A DNA stretch of 64,000 bases. Origin: Nepenthes gracilis (lineage: Eukaryota > Streptophyta > Magnoliopsida > Caryophyllales > Nepenthaceae). Below the pieces are notes generated by a model that saw nothing but the letters and a program-made list of their open reading frames with translations, had not been told where the DNA came from and made no database searches. The position numbers and the translations under genes were made by a program. Position 1 is the stretch's first letter. The number at the start of each line of letters is the position of its first letter. Positions 12,512 through 24,429 of the stretch are shown here, piece by piece. The stretch covers positions 13,488,901 to 13,552,900 of the forward strand of contig BSYO01000033.1 of assembly GCA_033239525.1 (NCBI GenBank), read 5' to 3'.

Positions 12512-13507
12512 CACCCCATCAAGCGGCCATTGAAACCTTCAAGGGTTTCATAGCATGTGTGTAACGACCTTCTCCCGAAGGAGAGCACCATCAGTCGACG
12601 ACGGTCAGCAGGTTAGGACTAGACACACAATAGTTATGACATCCTCCAATAGGGATAAGTGCCAATAATCATGTGCGAACAATAGCCTACGACATTGCTC
12701 GAACCCTACAGCTACAGCCATGAAACCCAGCCAACCCTAGTGAGACTCACTCAGCAAAGTGTAACGACATCCCATCTCTGGGAAAGAGTACAACCACGAA
12801 GAATCAAAGTGTTATGACATTTTTCCTAGGGAACGAGCACAATAACACTGATGCACCTAAAACAAGTCAATGACGATAGTGACAATACTTAGCTAGCAAA
12901 GCAAAGCAAAGAAGAAAGAGGGAAAGCAATTGAAGAAAAGCTCGGTATGCATGCACGGACACCAGCAACAACGCCCTCAAAGGTCTACTTATTTCATTAC
13001 AACAATCAAAATGTAAAAAGTAGGCCATCTGCTAAAGAAAAATACAAAATCGGCCTACTCTAGACATGGGGGGCTAGTGATGGGTTTGGTAGTCTATGAG
13101 CCAACCCAAAACCTAGCCTACAAGAGAAAGAAGGGCCCAGGAAGCCCCACAAGAGCTCCTCCAAGCCTAAAATCCAGAAAGCGTAGCAGAAGGCCAAAAC
13201 AGCTCGACCCAAATCGGCCCAACAGTATACAAGCAACAAGAGTTAGTCAGCAACTCAACTCAACCCTCTTCAGCTCAACAAACAAGCCCATGTGACCACC
13301 GCCAGTGTGTGATCCTTTACAACTGTAGGAGTAGGAATCACAATTGATAGCCGCCAACCTATCACCTTGAGGATTACAACAGTGCAGAGTATCAAAGATA
13401 GAAGCACAATGACTGCTCCCTCAGAAATACAAAGTCGTAGCGCCTGTAGCCCACCATCGTAGACCCGTGGTGTCTACCACTCACAGTTGCAAAATCATGA
13501 GGCCCAA
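12512..13507. other. Gene-free older repeat debris
   Basis: No coding sequence is recognised. Four degenerate copies of a TGTAACGACAT...CCC...GGGA...GAGCAC motif lie between about 12,555 and 12,840. This block was once contiguous with 15,839 onward, because the solo LTR between them has matching target duplications. The ORF at 13,077-13,295 has no recognisable domain. Confidence 0.5.
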
Positions 13508-15833
13508 TGTAAGGATCAGGATTCCTAGGACTAGGTAGTAAGATGGGGGACAAGAATTGTCGACCAACTGGACTAAATAAGTTGACCAAAATAGATGATT
13601 GACCAATTTGAGATATGACTACCCATATTAGAAAGAAGATCGATTAAGAAGGATTTCCGAATATTATTGAGTAAGTTTTTGGAGAGGATTTTCGGAGAGA
13701 ATTGAGTAAATTTTCAGAGAGAATTTTTGGAGATTATTGAGTAAATTTTCGTAAATGATTGAATAAATTTTCGGAGAGGATTGAATAAATTTTCAGAGAG
13801 GATTACGTAAATTTTTAGAGAGAATTTTCGGAGATTATTGAGTAAAATTCCAGAGAAGATTTTTGGAGGAGATAAACGAGAAGAATAAAGCGTTGCCCAG
13901 ATAAGAGTATTGACAGGGCTAAAATAATTGACCAACTTTAATGACAAAACAACTGAAGAAATAGATGGCTGGTTAGGATGGCCGGCCAGATTAGATAAGC
14001 TGTCCGGAATAAAGGAGATGATCGGATTAGATAGTTGACCAAGAATTTAATAGTTAACTGGCTGAGGAAGCATGTGAAAGTGCCAGGCTTGGGTCAAAAT
14101 GACCGGTTTGGAGTGTCAAAGGCCGAGGACTTGGAAGAAAGACCAAGGTTGTTTAAGATGAGTCCGAAGACTCATAATAGAGACTGAGATCATTTAGAAA
14201 ATTAGGAAGAGACCGAGGACTTAAAACGAAGACCGGTCAAGATACTTGATCAGAATGAATAAACAATCGGACTAGAATGTTGGTCGATTAAAATAGAATG
14301 ATGGTGGGAATGAAATATTGCTGGTCAAGAGAATTAACCGGGGTAGATTGATGGACAAATTAATTTGACGACCAGTTTTGATTAAAGACCAGACTGCCAA
14401 ATTGGAGTAGGCAACCTGCTCCCACCTATCCCATTGCTTATAAATACTGGATCTGGGGGTTAGGGAGTAAAGTTTAGAAAATCTAAGAAGGAAACGAATG
14501 AGACAAAGAAGTAGAGAAAGAAGCATAAGGCCAGAATGAGTAAGGAGATTTGCAAGCAAGTGTACCCTACGTTTTTGTTAAAATCCTTTGAATATCATTA
14601 TGCTCTTCATCACCATGATTCGACGTAATGCATATCAGGATAATTGCTTACTCACGTTATGAAGAATTTCATGATTCACTGCATGAGTTATGCTTTGTAT
14701 ATGAGACTTTGTTCTACGAATTATGCCTGAAACTCTGTTGGAATTTCTTCTGTTATTAAGTTCTGTTTTATAGTGACATTTGGTTAAATTCAAGCCATGG
14801 TGCATGAAAAGATCATCTTGTATGTTTGTTTTGCCGTTAATGAAGTAAGCATGTTCTTTAAAGAACTTTGGACACTTACTTTTTAAGAACGTCGATCTTT
14901 TGAAGCCCAAAGATTTAAGAAACTGGATTTTGATATCGTGGTCAAGTAGCTGCAAGCCTTAAATATAGCCAGTTCTGATGGTCGAGTAGTTGCAGGTCTT
15001 AAATGTAGCTAGTTTGATATGGTGGCCGAGTAACTGCTGACCTTAAATGTAGCCAGTTTCGATGGTCGAGTAGCTATTGACATTAAATGTAGCCAGTTTG
15101 ATATGGTAGCCGAGTAGTTGCAGGCTTAAAATATAGCCAGTTCTGATGGTCAAGTAGCTGCAAACCTTAAATATAACCAGTGTTTTAAACAAAAAGTTGA
15201 TTTTGGATTTGGAACTCATTTCAAAAACCAACACGCATGAAAATGTATTTGTCCCACGTTTTATGCTTCTATATGCAAAATGCTTTCATTCCATTTCTTT
15301 TGATTTCGTTCGAAATTATATGTATTCATGTTTTTTGCATTGGTACCTTACTGAGTTGTTGCTCACCCCTTACTATTTTCTTACTCTCAGATGACCAAAA
15401 ATTTATGCCAGACAAGAAAGAGTGAAGTCAGATGGTCTAACTAGATAGGAAGGCTGATCTGGATTTTTGTAGCAATGCATGACCGACCTTAATGTATTTT
15501 TTTTGGGATATTCGAAAACTTTTATATAATGATTCTGCTATGTAAATAAAAAGGATATTTAGATGCTTCCACTAAAATGTTATGGTTTGAATAATTTTGG
15601 TTTCAATGGCATCTCATGCGTCTTTGGCCGACCAACCTAGATTCTTGGCCAGTCAAGATGTGACCGACCTAGCTATAACTGACCTACTTTATGGCTGACT
15701 TGATAATCGGCCGTTTGCAATCCTGTGCACGCGAACGAAAATTTTAGGTCCACCCATACAAAGTTTATTATCCAGGTTATATGTATGATTATTTACGTAA
15801 ATCATATGGTGGACTATGACCCGTTCCGTCACA
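13508..15833 (+). mobile_element. Solo LTR (2,326 bp), TSD CCCAA
   Basis: CCCAA occurs at 13,503-13,507 and 15,834-15,838. The unit starts TGTAAGGATC and ends CCGTCACA. It is the same family as the minus-oriented LTR at 9,193-11,229. It has a TTATAAATA box near 14,437, a CTCAG acceptor-like site at 15,386-15,390 and the shared minisatellite at 14,950-15,185. No internal region or second LTR is present. Confidence 0.9.
13640..13870 (+). repeat. U3 tandem repeat, about 27-30 bp units
   Basis: Degenerate units built around GAGTAAATTTTCAGAGAGAATT repeat about eight times upstream of the LTR's TATA box. The related LTR at 9,193-11,229 has a different U3 array at the equivalent place. Confidence 0.7.
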
Positions 15834-15838
15834 CCCAA

Positions 15839-16400
15839 GAATGGCTAATCAACTCTCATTCTATAAATACATCCCTTCCTTCACAAGAAAGAAGATCGAT
15901 CGATGAGTCCAAAATTTGGACATTCAGGCATCCTAAGTGTGACTCTCTCGTGCTCTCTCTCTCTCTCTCTCACAAAGCCACTCTTCTATAGGTGCAATCC
16001 ACTCCAAAAACCACTCTTCCACGAGTGCAGTGCTTCCTCTTTGGAAACCACTCTCCCACGAGTGTGATTCCTATGCAAAAATCCGCTCACCAATCGAGCA
16101 CATCCGTGGAGCTCAATCCTCCATATTACACTCAATCCTCGAATACCTTTACATCTATATATTTGTTCTCTCATCCTCCTATTTTTCTCGACCAAGTGAA
16201 AAGATTACTGGCTTGAGTATCGGAAGATATACCGGGGAGTGAGTCCTGTCATCCTCTAATCTCTTTTTTAGTTGTGGTGTATAAAATTCAGATTTAAAAT
16301 AACGAAAATTAGGCCCACTCCTAATCAGACACCCAAATTAGGCGCTTCCCTAATTTGTTCAATAATTCAGATTTAAGGATGCATTAGGATTGAGTGGTTA
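15839..16400 (+). repeat. Promoter-like LTR remnant (possibly Tat/Ogre type)
   Basis: CTATAAATACATCCC near 15,861 is followed by a CT microsatellite (15,953-15,972). Near 16,210 is GGCTTGAGTATCGGAAG, similar to the TTGAGCGTCGGAG stretch I associate with Tat/Ogre-type LTRs. No second LTR or coding region is visible, so the class is tentative. Confidence 0.4.
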
Positions 16401-18856
16401 GCATAAATATTTGAGTCAAAATACTAATAACTCCCTAGCTATGTAGGAAACTTGGCTACTAGCATTGGAAGGGGAAATTGTTGGTTGTTGAGGAAGAAAT
16501 GTGGATTATAATATTCCTTAAATTAAGTAAAATATCAAGAGATAAGAGATAAGGGAGTTAACAATTAAAAATCCTAGATTTTAGAAAGTGGTTGGTTGAC
16601 CTGTAATAGGTGGCCGAGTATAAGGAAATTGTTGTGTAAGGACATTAGTCAAATTTAATATATTCGCAACCACTAGTTATGTGGTTAGCTATATATATGT
16701 TAGTCAAAAGATAAAGTGGAAAGAGTGGTTTGGTTGATAAGTAATTGTAAGGCTTGAGTTTTAATTTTATCATAATATTGATTAATTGAGTTAATATAAT
16801 TAAAATTAAAATTAAAGGAAGATAAAAATTGGATTAAAAGTTAAAATTAGATCAAATTGTAATGAGTTAGTGGATGCTTAACTAGCGCTCGACATGCACC
16901 CATGCGTGGAAGACAGAATGCTCATACCTGAGGGACGCCTAGTCGGCGCCTGAGCACCAAAGCTAGACTAGGTAACACTCGATGTGCACTCGAGGCAGTG
17001 CTCGTGAGCTACAGTGTTATGGCACGACCCCTAACGTATGCTCGAATAACGCTCAAGTACCGTTCTGCATAAATAGGACACCCGGTTGATTTTTTATCAT
17101 TTTTCAACAGAATTTGAGAGAGGAGAAAAATAAGAGACGAGGAGAAGATAGAGAAGGGGAGAGGGGAAGGCAAGGAAGCCCAAATCAAGTGAATCTAAGT
17201 TAGAATTTTGATAATTTTGAGTTAAGATAAGTGTATTTCAAGCATTTTTTCTTTTATTACTGTTCTTTCTCAAATTTTTTAAATATTTCTTATTTAAATA
17301 CTTATATATTATATAATTTTAAAGGTATGACATTTATATTTAGCATATATATAAAATTCTCTTTATTTTGTTACGAAAATGCATAAAATTTATATCTAAA
17401 CTCAAGTACATAGTATCACTTAGTTGAATTCTATAATATTTCACCATACATATTCTAAAATTGCACTGTATTGTTCTTCCATGTTTGAATTTTGTTTGTA
17501 TAAGTTTTAGCATATTAAATAAGTCCCTGAATGTTCTGAAAATTCAATTAGAATTCCCTACATGTGTTAGAATTTCACATAAGTTCTTACATATTTTAAA
17601 TTTCAGTAAAAACTGGTTCTAAAATTGGTTTTGCATGCATGTTACTTAAACTAAATAAGTTGAAGTATCATCTTGCTTTTGATTTTATGCAACAATGTTT
17701 ATAAAATCTTAAAATATAGCTTAATTATGTTCTGGGATTGCATATATAAATTTTTATAAAAGTTTATGCACTACATGAAGACTAATTGAAAAAAATTATG
17801 TGAAAACTCTACAATTGTGTTTAAAAATTATGACATTTTTCTCCAAAATAAAAAAATTAAGAAATATGAAGAAAAGTGTATAATTTTTCTAAGTATATGC
17901 ATTGGATCATAGTATTGTTCATCAAGTAGTATATTATGACATGTATTAGTATATTATATTGATGAATCGATATTCTAATCTAACATCCTCAAGTAAAAAT
18001 GACATTTTGCTCTATCTATAAGGCTATATGTATGACGACTCACCTATGGGTCATGAATTATAGTATACGGCTTTTAGTTGTATAAAAATAAATATAACCC
18101 GAGTTTTAATTATTTACTCCTTTAGTCAATGAGGCCCTATTGGTCTTTAGTCCATAAGAAAATCATATTTCAGTATGATTTGATGATAAAAAATAAATAA
18201 GAATATAATAAGAAATCTACAAAATTGGACACATGTATTGCCATAGAATTGCATACCATTGTACTAAAATATGATGTATTGTTCCTTTTGGTATGTTTTT
18301 AATAGAAAGTATATATATTTGATTATAAAATTATATACATTACTAAAATTTTGGCTTATTCATTATTTCTATTTTACCAACCCTTTTAGATGAGAAATTT
18401 GGATACTTGTAGAACGATCATGACTCAATGATGATTATGTTTAAAGAATTTAGAATCTGAAATGATGAAATTGTGATGAAATTGTGTTGTTGTATTTTAA
18501 TTATGGGCAGTCATTAATGTATTTATGTTACACTTCGGACAACAGTTTAACACTTTTATGTTAATCAAAGTCTGGTTTGTAAGTTATTAGATGAATGTTG
18601 GATTAATTAGTACCATACTGATATAGTTTATGTTGATTTCAAATGGTATGATTGGGGTTGTCGGTCATCTAACTATATGTCAGCAGTGGAGGTTTAATTC
18701 AGTTAATTATATACTTTGATTTTTTATAATAGGTATAACTCCTTGTATATAGTCTGACATGTCGATATGGATTGGCATCGGAGCAGCATGATTTTGTGGT
18801 ATATTTTGGATCATGTGTATAGTTTATATTATTTTATTTTGGTTGGATAAGGTATC
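16401..18856 (+). repeat. Degenerate LTR-like sequence, left part
   Basis: It shares AATATAATTAAAATTA (about 16,790) with LTR sequence near 22,580 and 52,070. It also has a pyrimidine tract with TTTTAG before GATGAGAAATTTGG near 18,385, like other LTRs here. No coding region is found. It is interrupted at 18,857 by a solo LTR. Its ends are not defined. Confidence 0.5.
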
Positions 18857-21800
18857 TGTGGTGACCCAAGCCTAAATACTTAAACACATAACTCAAGCCG
18901 CACACACGGACTAAAATTTTAAACAAAATATAACCATTCTATATTCCAGATCAGTTCATTCTTTTGATTTAATTACATAATGATAATTCATCCATTATCC
19001 ACAAAAACATACTAAAGAAGAAATAAACTCAATAAAAGAAAATACATAAAGCTCAATGCCTACTTAAACTCCGCAACTGGCTACTAGAATCTTTTTCTCT
19101 ATCGAAACTTCTTCCTGCAACACAGATGTGTCTCCTCCAAGTTAGACGCTATCTATTCAATCTGGAGCCAAGAAAATACAATGGTGAGCCAAAGCCTAAC
19201 AAGTAATCATAATAAAAAATATTAATAACAATAACGATCTCGAATATCACACTACAAAAGGTCTCAACATACTCTAACAACCTACAATATTCGAGACAGA
19301 TTACAACACGTCGTAAATACGACTCTAGACAAAATAGGTCCCACTTGACCCGTGCATCAAAAAACAACAAGAGTGCCAATAATCAATAGTAATCCCCTGG
19401 AATTCGACATCAACGATGATTGGAGATTTTCCTAATCCATATGTCTACTAGAACGACCAGCATAATCACAATACAATCAATATAGATTCCACTGAATCCG
19501 AATATCTCAGAATCCACACAAGGATACTACCAACACAATAAATGAGATACTCACAATCATGAAAAATCACAAAAAAACTCCTGGATCTTATTCCGCCACT
19601 GTGAACCAAAGGCTGTGTATATCCCCCGACAGCTGGGTACTTGTACGGGCTATCGATGCTCGCAAGTTTGACCTCTGACTAAAATCCATGGTCCACAGAG
19701 ACTCTGCCAAACAAAGTACAGACGTCTCCTGAGCATGCTCATCTTCCGACTCTACCAGGTACAGAAGATACCTCACACGTCAAACCTAGCATCTCCCACC
19801 ATGATATCCTCAATATACGATGTTTACATGGCCATAAGCATCCCGCCAAACTAGGTAATGTACTTCAACACCATCAGGACACGAAAATCAGTATCAGATA
19901 AGCGTAGACCACATTTAAGTACCATAGCCTCCCATTCGACCAGATACTTTAATGTTTTCATACATTCTCCTCAACCTTGACCGTAGGAAGCCAACGATTT
20001 CAAATACTCACACACCGAGTATAACGCAAAGAAAGCTTTGCAACATCAACAATAGAACGTCGTTCGGTGCTGACCAGGGACCGTACTCACACCATCAAAT
20101 CTAACACGAAGGAATTTCTCACTGCACGAAGAATAGATAAACTCAAATCGAGATATCATATTTTACTTAACGCAACTATTAAACTATTCTTCCATTCTGT
20201 TGCGTTACAATGCCTACAGCTAAGACCAACAATCTCTATTTTTATTAAATTCCCTTCCAAATAATTTCTCAAGATTTCTATCACAATATTCAGCACCATT
20301 AATTTCATTCTATAATTATCCTCAAAATTTGGAATATACACATATACCCACTTACACATATAGAACATACATTTCTAATATAAGATATACACATCATAAA
20401 TGCCATCCATGAGTGCTTACATCCATAATTTGAAGCACACATATATGTCCATACACATGAATGCCTTAGCACCAACATGCACACATAAATATATTTACAC
20501 ACACTTGGGGACTCACACTCACGCCGACACATTTTCCACCATTTCTAGCTCACACCCACACACACACACTCACTCACACCTGGCAGCAGCTCTACCAACC
20601 ACACACTTTGCAGCCTAATACCCACATACCACGCACAGTGTACTCCTGCACTTCCACAGCCACACATCCACTATGCATAGCCTCGTACACCCACTCATAC
20701 ACGCCGCCCACACACACAGCCAGCACCTACATACACACACACCAACACCAACCTGCACAGAACACCCACACTAACACACGGTTACACACAAACGGTCCAC
20801 AGATACGTATATACATACACACACCGCTACAAACCCCCACACCGATCAACAGAGTTACACGTATATATGTATACCCAACCGTATACGCACACACATACAC
20901 ACACTCAAATACACCTATACGACTACACAAATAAACCATATTCATACTCCCCAACACATTTAATCCCCAAATTACAGCATCCTTTCATCACAGAATCTCG
21001 GTCCAAAACAGAACACGGTGCTCTGTTCTTTGTTTGATTTCTGTCTTCTAAACAACATTCACCCAATTTCACAGCAACAAGAAAATTGTAAGAGGAGAAG
21101 AAGAGGAACACTAATTTGCGGAACAGGAAGGGAAATTAACACAAGGAGGATTCACTTGCAAAATTTCAGGGAGAAACGACAGTAGAGTGGTCACTTGCAA
21201 ATTGAGTAGAAATGATAGTAAACAGGATTCACTTGCGATTAGAGGAGAAATGACAGCAAAGGGGATTCATGTGCCTGATTGTTTGATTTTTGCACATGGC
21301 TCGGGTTGATAGCGGCTTGGCTTAGGCTTCGGCTTCGGCTCCAGCTCGACTTCAACTCAGGGCTAATTTTCGGCTTCGGCAACTAAATTGACACGGCCAC
21401 AATGACAACGTTGATGACGGCCCGGTAGCAGGGTCAACGACAGCGACAGCAGCAAGGTCGATGACAGTAACAGCAGCACTGTTGACGATGGCAACAGCAA
21501 CAACGCTCACGGCAATGGAAACAACAATTGAAGGAAGGCCTTGGTGGAGACTTACAAAAGTCTCAACAACAGAACCCCTCTCACTTCTCTCACTCTCTGC
21601 TCGACTCTTCCTTCTTCCTCCTGCAATCCAAATGGAGCCATGCTTAAATAGGCCCATGGAGATGAGGATGGTGCAGGGACAAACGGAATAGGGCCGGTAC
21701 ACTGAGGCAATTTGGTTAGGGTTTTTGTTGGAGATTCGAACGGAACGGCCACGCTGGAGGCCGTTGAGAGAGAGAGAGAGCAGGGAATCGAGAGAGACGA

Positions 21801-22042
21801 GAGGAAGAGAAGGTGGGGACGGAAGGCAACAGAGAAGAAGGGTCGAGACGGAGGGTGAGGTGGCGTTAGCTGTTTAATAATAATAACAATTATTATTATT
21901 ATTATTTATTGTATATGATTATTAATATTTAATTACATAACTATTTTATTATTCATTCGGAAACTAAAAATTATTCACGCATTAAAATTAAGTCTACCCG
22001 ATTAAATTTATAATTCATCATTAAAAATATCCGGGTATTACA
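18857..22042 (-). mobile_element. Solo LTR (3,186 bp), TSD GTATC
   Basis: GTATC occurs at 18,852-18,856 and 22,043-22,047. The unit begins TGTGGTGACCC and ends GGGTATTACA, so read on the minus strand it starts TGTAATACCC. A TATTTAAG box is near 21,643-21,650. It includes a long imperfect AC-rich stretch (20,330-20,930) and an AAT microsatellite at about 21,874-21,906. ORFs inside it are compositional. Confidence 0.9.
20330..20935. repeat. AC-rich imperfect simple-sequence region
   Basis: Roughly 600 bases dominated by ACACAC/CATACAC runs with interruptions, inside the solo LTR. The overlapping ORFs on both strands follow from this composition. Confidence 0.8.
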
Positions 22043-22667
22043 GTATCGACGCGAAATTTATGTCCAAGGGTAATTAAGTGGTTAATTGGAATATTATTTG
22101 AATAATCATTATTAATGAAGGGATCGGGTTTTGGGACATGATAGTAATGGAGGAAAATTAGCATGTAATACTAAAGTGTTAGGGGATGAAAAACTACCTA
22201 GAAACAAACCCCTCCTTGTATAAACTAGACCCTTGATAGTCTAACATTCTTTCCTTGTCTTTTTGGCTTCTAAAAGGAGAGAGTAGTTGTGCTTGTTGAA
22301 GGCATAGGGCTGTTGAGGAGAGGAAACAAGGAGCATTCAATATTAAGGCAAGTAAATTTATAACCTTTCATGTTTTAGTGTAAATCTTCTAACAAGAAAT
22401 TATTGATTTTTCTATTGAAGTTCATAATTTATAAGCCTATATAGTACAGTTGTAGAGAAGTATTTTCTAGGGATAAACTTCAATTTGGAAGGACAATTTA
22501 ATAAAATGTGGTTAAGAAGTAGTGTTCGAAATGTGACGTATCGGTTTTCAAATATCGTAATTACGGGTAATTAATTTAATATAATTAAAATTAGGTCTAA
22601 TCAATGCAAAAAAATTAGATTTCGAAAACGGTAGGGGTTCTTGACTTGGGGTGCTTGCCGGGCGCCT

Positions 22668-22925
22668 TAGCATATATATTCTTTCATATATGTGCCAATC
22701 TCACTTCATATGTGTTAAAGCATATATGTGAAAGAATATGCATGCGTGCACAAACACATACACAAATGCACACACACACATTCACAAATGCATACACACA
22801 CGGATATGTATATATGAATTTATATATGCTTTGACACATATGAGGTGAGATTCGCACATATGTGAAAGAATATGCATGCGCACACACACACATACACAAA
22901 TGCGCGCGCGCACACACACACACGT
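22668..22925. repeat. Inverted repeat with AC/GC dinucleotide tracts
   Basis: The left arm (about 22,685-22,730; ATCTCACTTCATATGTGTTA) pairs with the right arm (about 22,820-22,865; CACATATGAGGTGAGAT), with CA tracts between. GTGAAAGAATATGCATGC also recurs as a direct repeat at about 22,728 and 22,862, followed each time by CA tracts and, in the second copy, a CGCGCGCG run. Confidence 0.8.
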
Positions 22926-23190
22926 ATATATATTAAATTAGTTTTGTGATAAAAATAGGATAATTTATTATTTTAATTTAATCATTATAGAATTTTGTTG
23001 GGATAGTTGAATAAGGTAAATAATTGTGAAGTTGTTTAGTAATAGTAAAATAAAAAGTATTTTATAGTGTTAGAGATAAGATTTGGAACACCGAAAAAAC
23101 CAGTGGTAATCAAACAAAATGTTTGAAGGAATGGTTGAATATTCAAACTTTCCTTAGACTTTCTTTCACTACAATGATAAATAATACGTT

Positions 23191-23642
23191 GCGTTGACTT
23201 AGACATATGAATATATTTTATTAATATTTTATAGATAAGTAAATAAGAGTGTATAAAGATATTAAGATATCTAGTCGAATGGGAGGTTATGATATCATAA
23301 TATGATCTATACTTTTTTTATATCTAATCTATTTCATATGTCGGAGTCATTGATATTGAGAAGGGGCGCTTATAATTTAATGACCATCGTAGATGATGGT
23401 ATCAGGAATATCATTTGCGTTGACTTAGACGCATGAGTACATTTTATTGATATTCTATGAATAAATAAATGAGAGTGCGAAAAGATATTAATGTATCTAG
23501 TCGAATGGAAGGCTATAACATCATAGTGTAATATATACTTTTTCAATACCTATTCTATTTCAGAGGTCGAGATCGTTGATATTGAGGAGGGGAGCTTATA
23601 ATGTAGTGATCATCATAGAGGATGGTATTAGGGATATCATTG
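23191..23642. repeat. Tandem duplication, period 226 bp
   Basis: GCGTTGACTTAGAC begins at 23,191 and again at 23,417. The two following 226-bp blocks align throughout, and both end in GGNATATCATT. Divergence is moderate by eye. Confidence 0.85.
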
Positions 23643-23759
23643 GTAAATGGTATCATAAATGATATGAGTATACTATGGGTACAGTAACTGGGAGAATTGT
23701 AGAAACAGTGAGGATACCATTAAATTAGACAATCTCGTGGTACTTACTCAACTATTGGA

Positions 23760-24429
23760 GATGTAAATACACGGCCTTTGATTCATTAAGGCAAAATAAG
23801 ATCTATGGAGATTATTATTATCTTATATAGTAAAAATTATTGTTATTTCATTCAGTGATAATCTCATATTGAGTTGATGATCAGACTCGGTGGAATCTAT
23901 ATTATCTTCTTAATGTTCAGTTATTTTTATAACTTTTTGATTACGGATATGATATATTATTGAATATCACACAATTAATTGAAAGTTGTATTTTTTATTA
24001 TATTTGATATTATAGTTTGAGATGTTTATTTATATTTCAATACTATTGATTATATTTATTTGTTGAATATTTGACTCATTTTTGTATTTTTTTGACTTTA
24101 GAGTAGACAGATGAACATCAAGTTAGAAGAGATCGTGTACTGCTGTGATAATTCTAGGTAGAAACAATCTCAGAGTTTAAAACTTTCATGATAAGAGATT
24201 TGATATTATTTGTTAATTCATTAGCATTCATATATTTATTGGGATTGAGTTTTTAAGAATTTGATATTATGGATATTAATACTATCTTTATTTCGAGTAG
24301 CTTATAATTATTAGGGATACTCTATGTAATGATGCAATTATGAGAATTATTTATGGATTGATGACGTTCGATGATTGGAGAATCTTTAGTATAGTCCGTT
24401 TGGGTCGGGTTGGGTCTCGGGCCGTCACA
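23760..24429. other. AT-rich LTR-like tail without coding content
   Basis: It continues the degenerate LTR sequence after the tandem duplication. TTTTTTGACTTTAGAGTAGACAG near 24,087 resembles the acceptor-like position of other LTRs. It ends CCGTCACA at 24,429. Confidence 0.4.

Larger units (their letters stand above)
22048..24429 (+). repeat. Degenerate LTR-like sequence ending CGGGCCGTCACA
   Basis: It continues the block interrupted by the solo LTR. It has a TTGTATAAACTAGACCC promoter-like stretch near 22,217, the AATATAATTAAAATTA motif near 22,577, and an LTR-style end CCGTCACA at 24,422-24,429. No TSD partner was found for the end. It contains the palindromic block and the tandem duplication listed separately. 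Confidence 0.5.

Noticed and set aside
20400..20957. Overlapping ORFs on both strands rich in His/Thr or Cys/Val
   Set aside because: They are explained by AC/GT simple sequence in the solo LTR.
21352..21752. Minus-strand ORF of 116 residues with alternating Val/Ala and overlapping ORFs
   Set aside because: It is a GC-rich repeat-like stretch inside the solo LTR; several frames are open at once and none has a domain.
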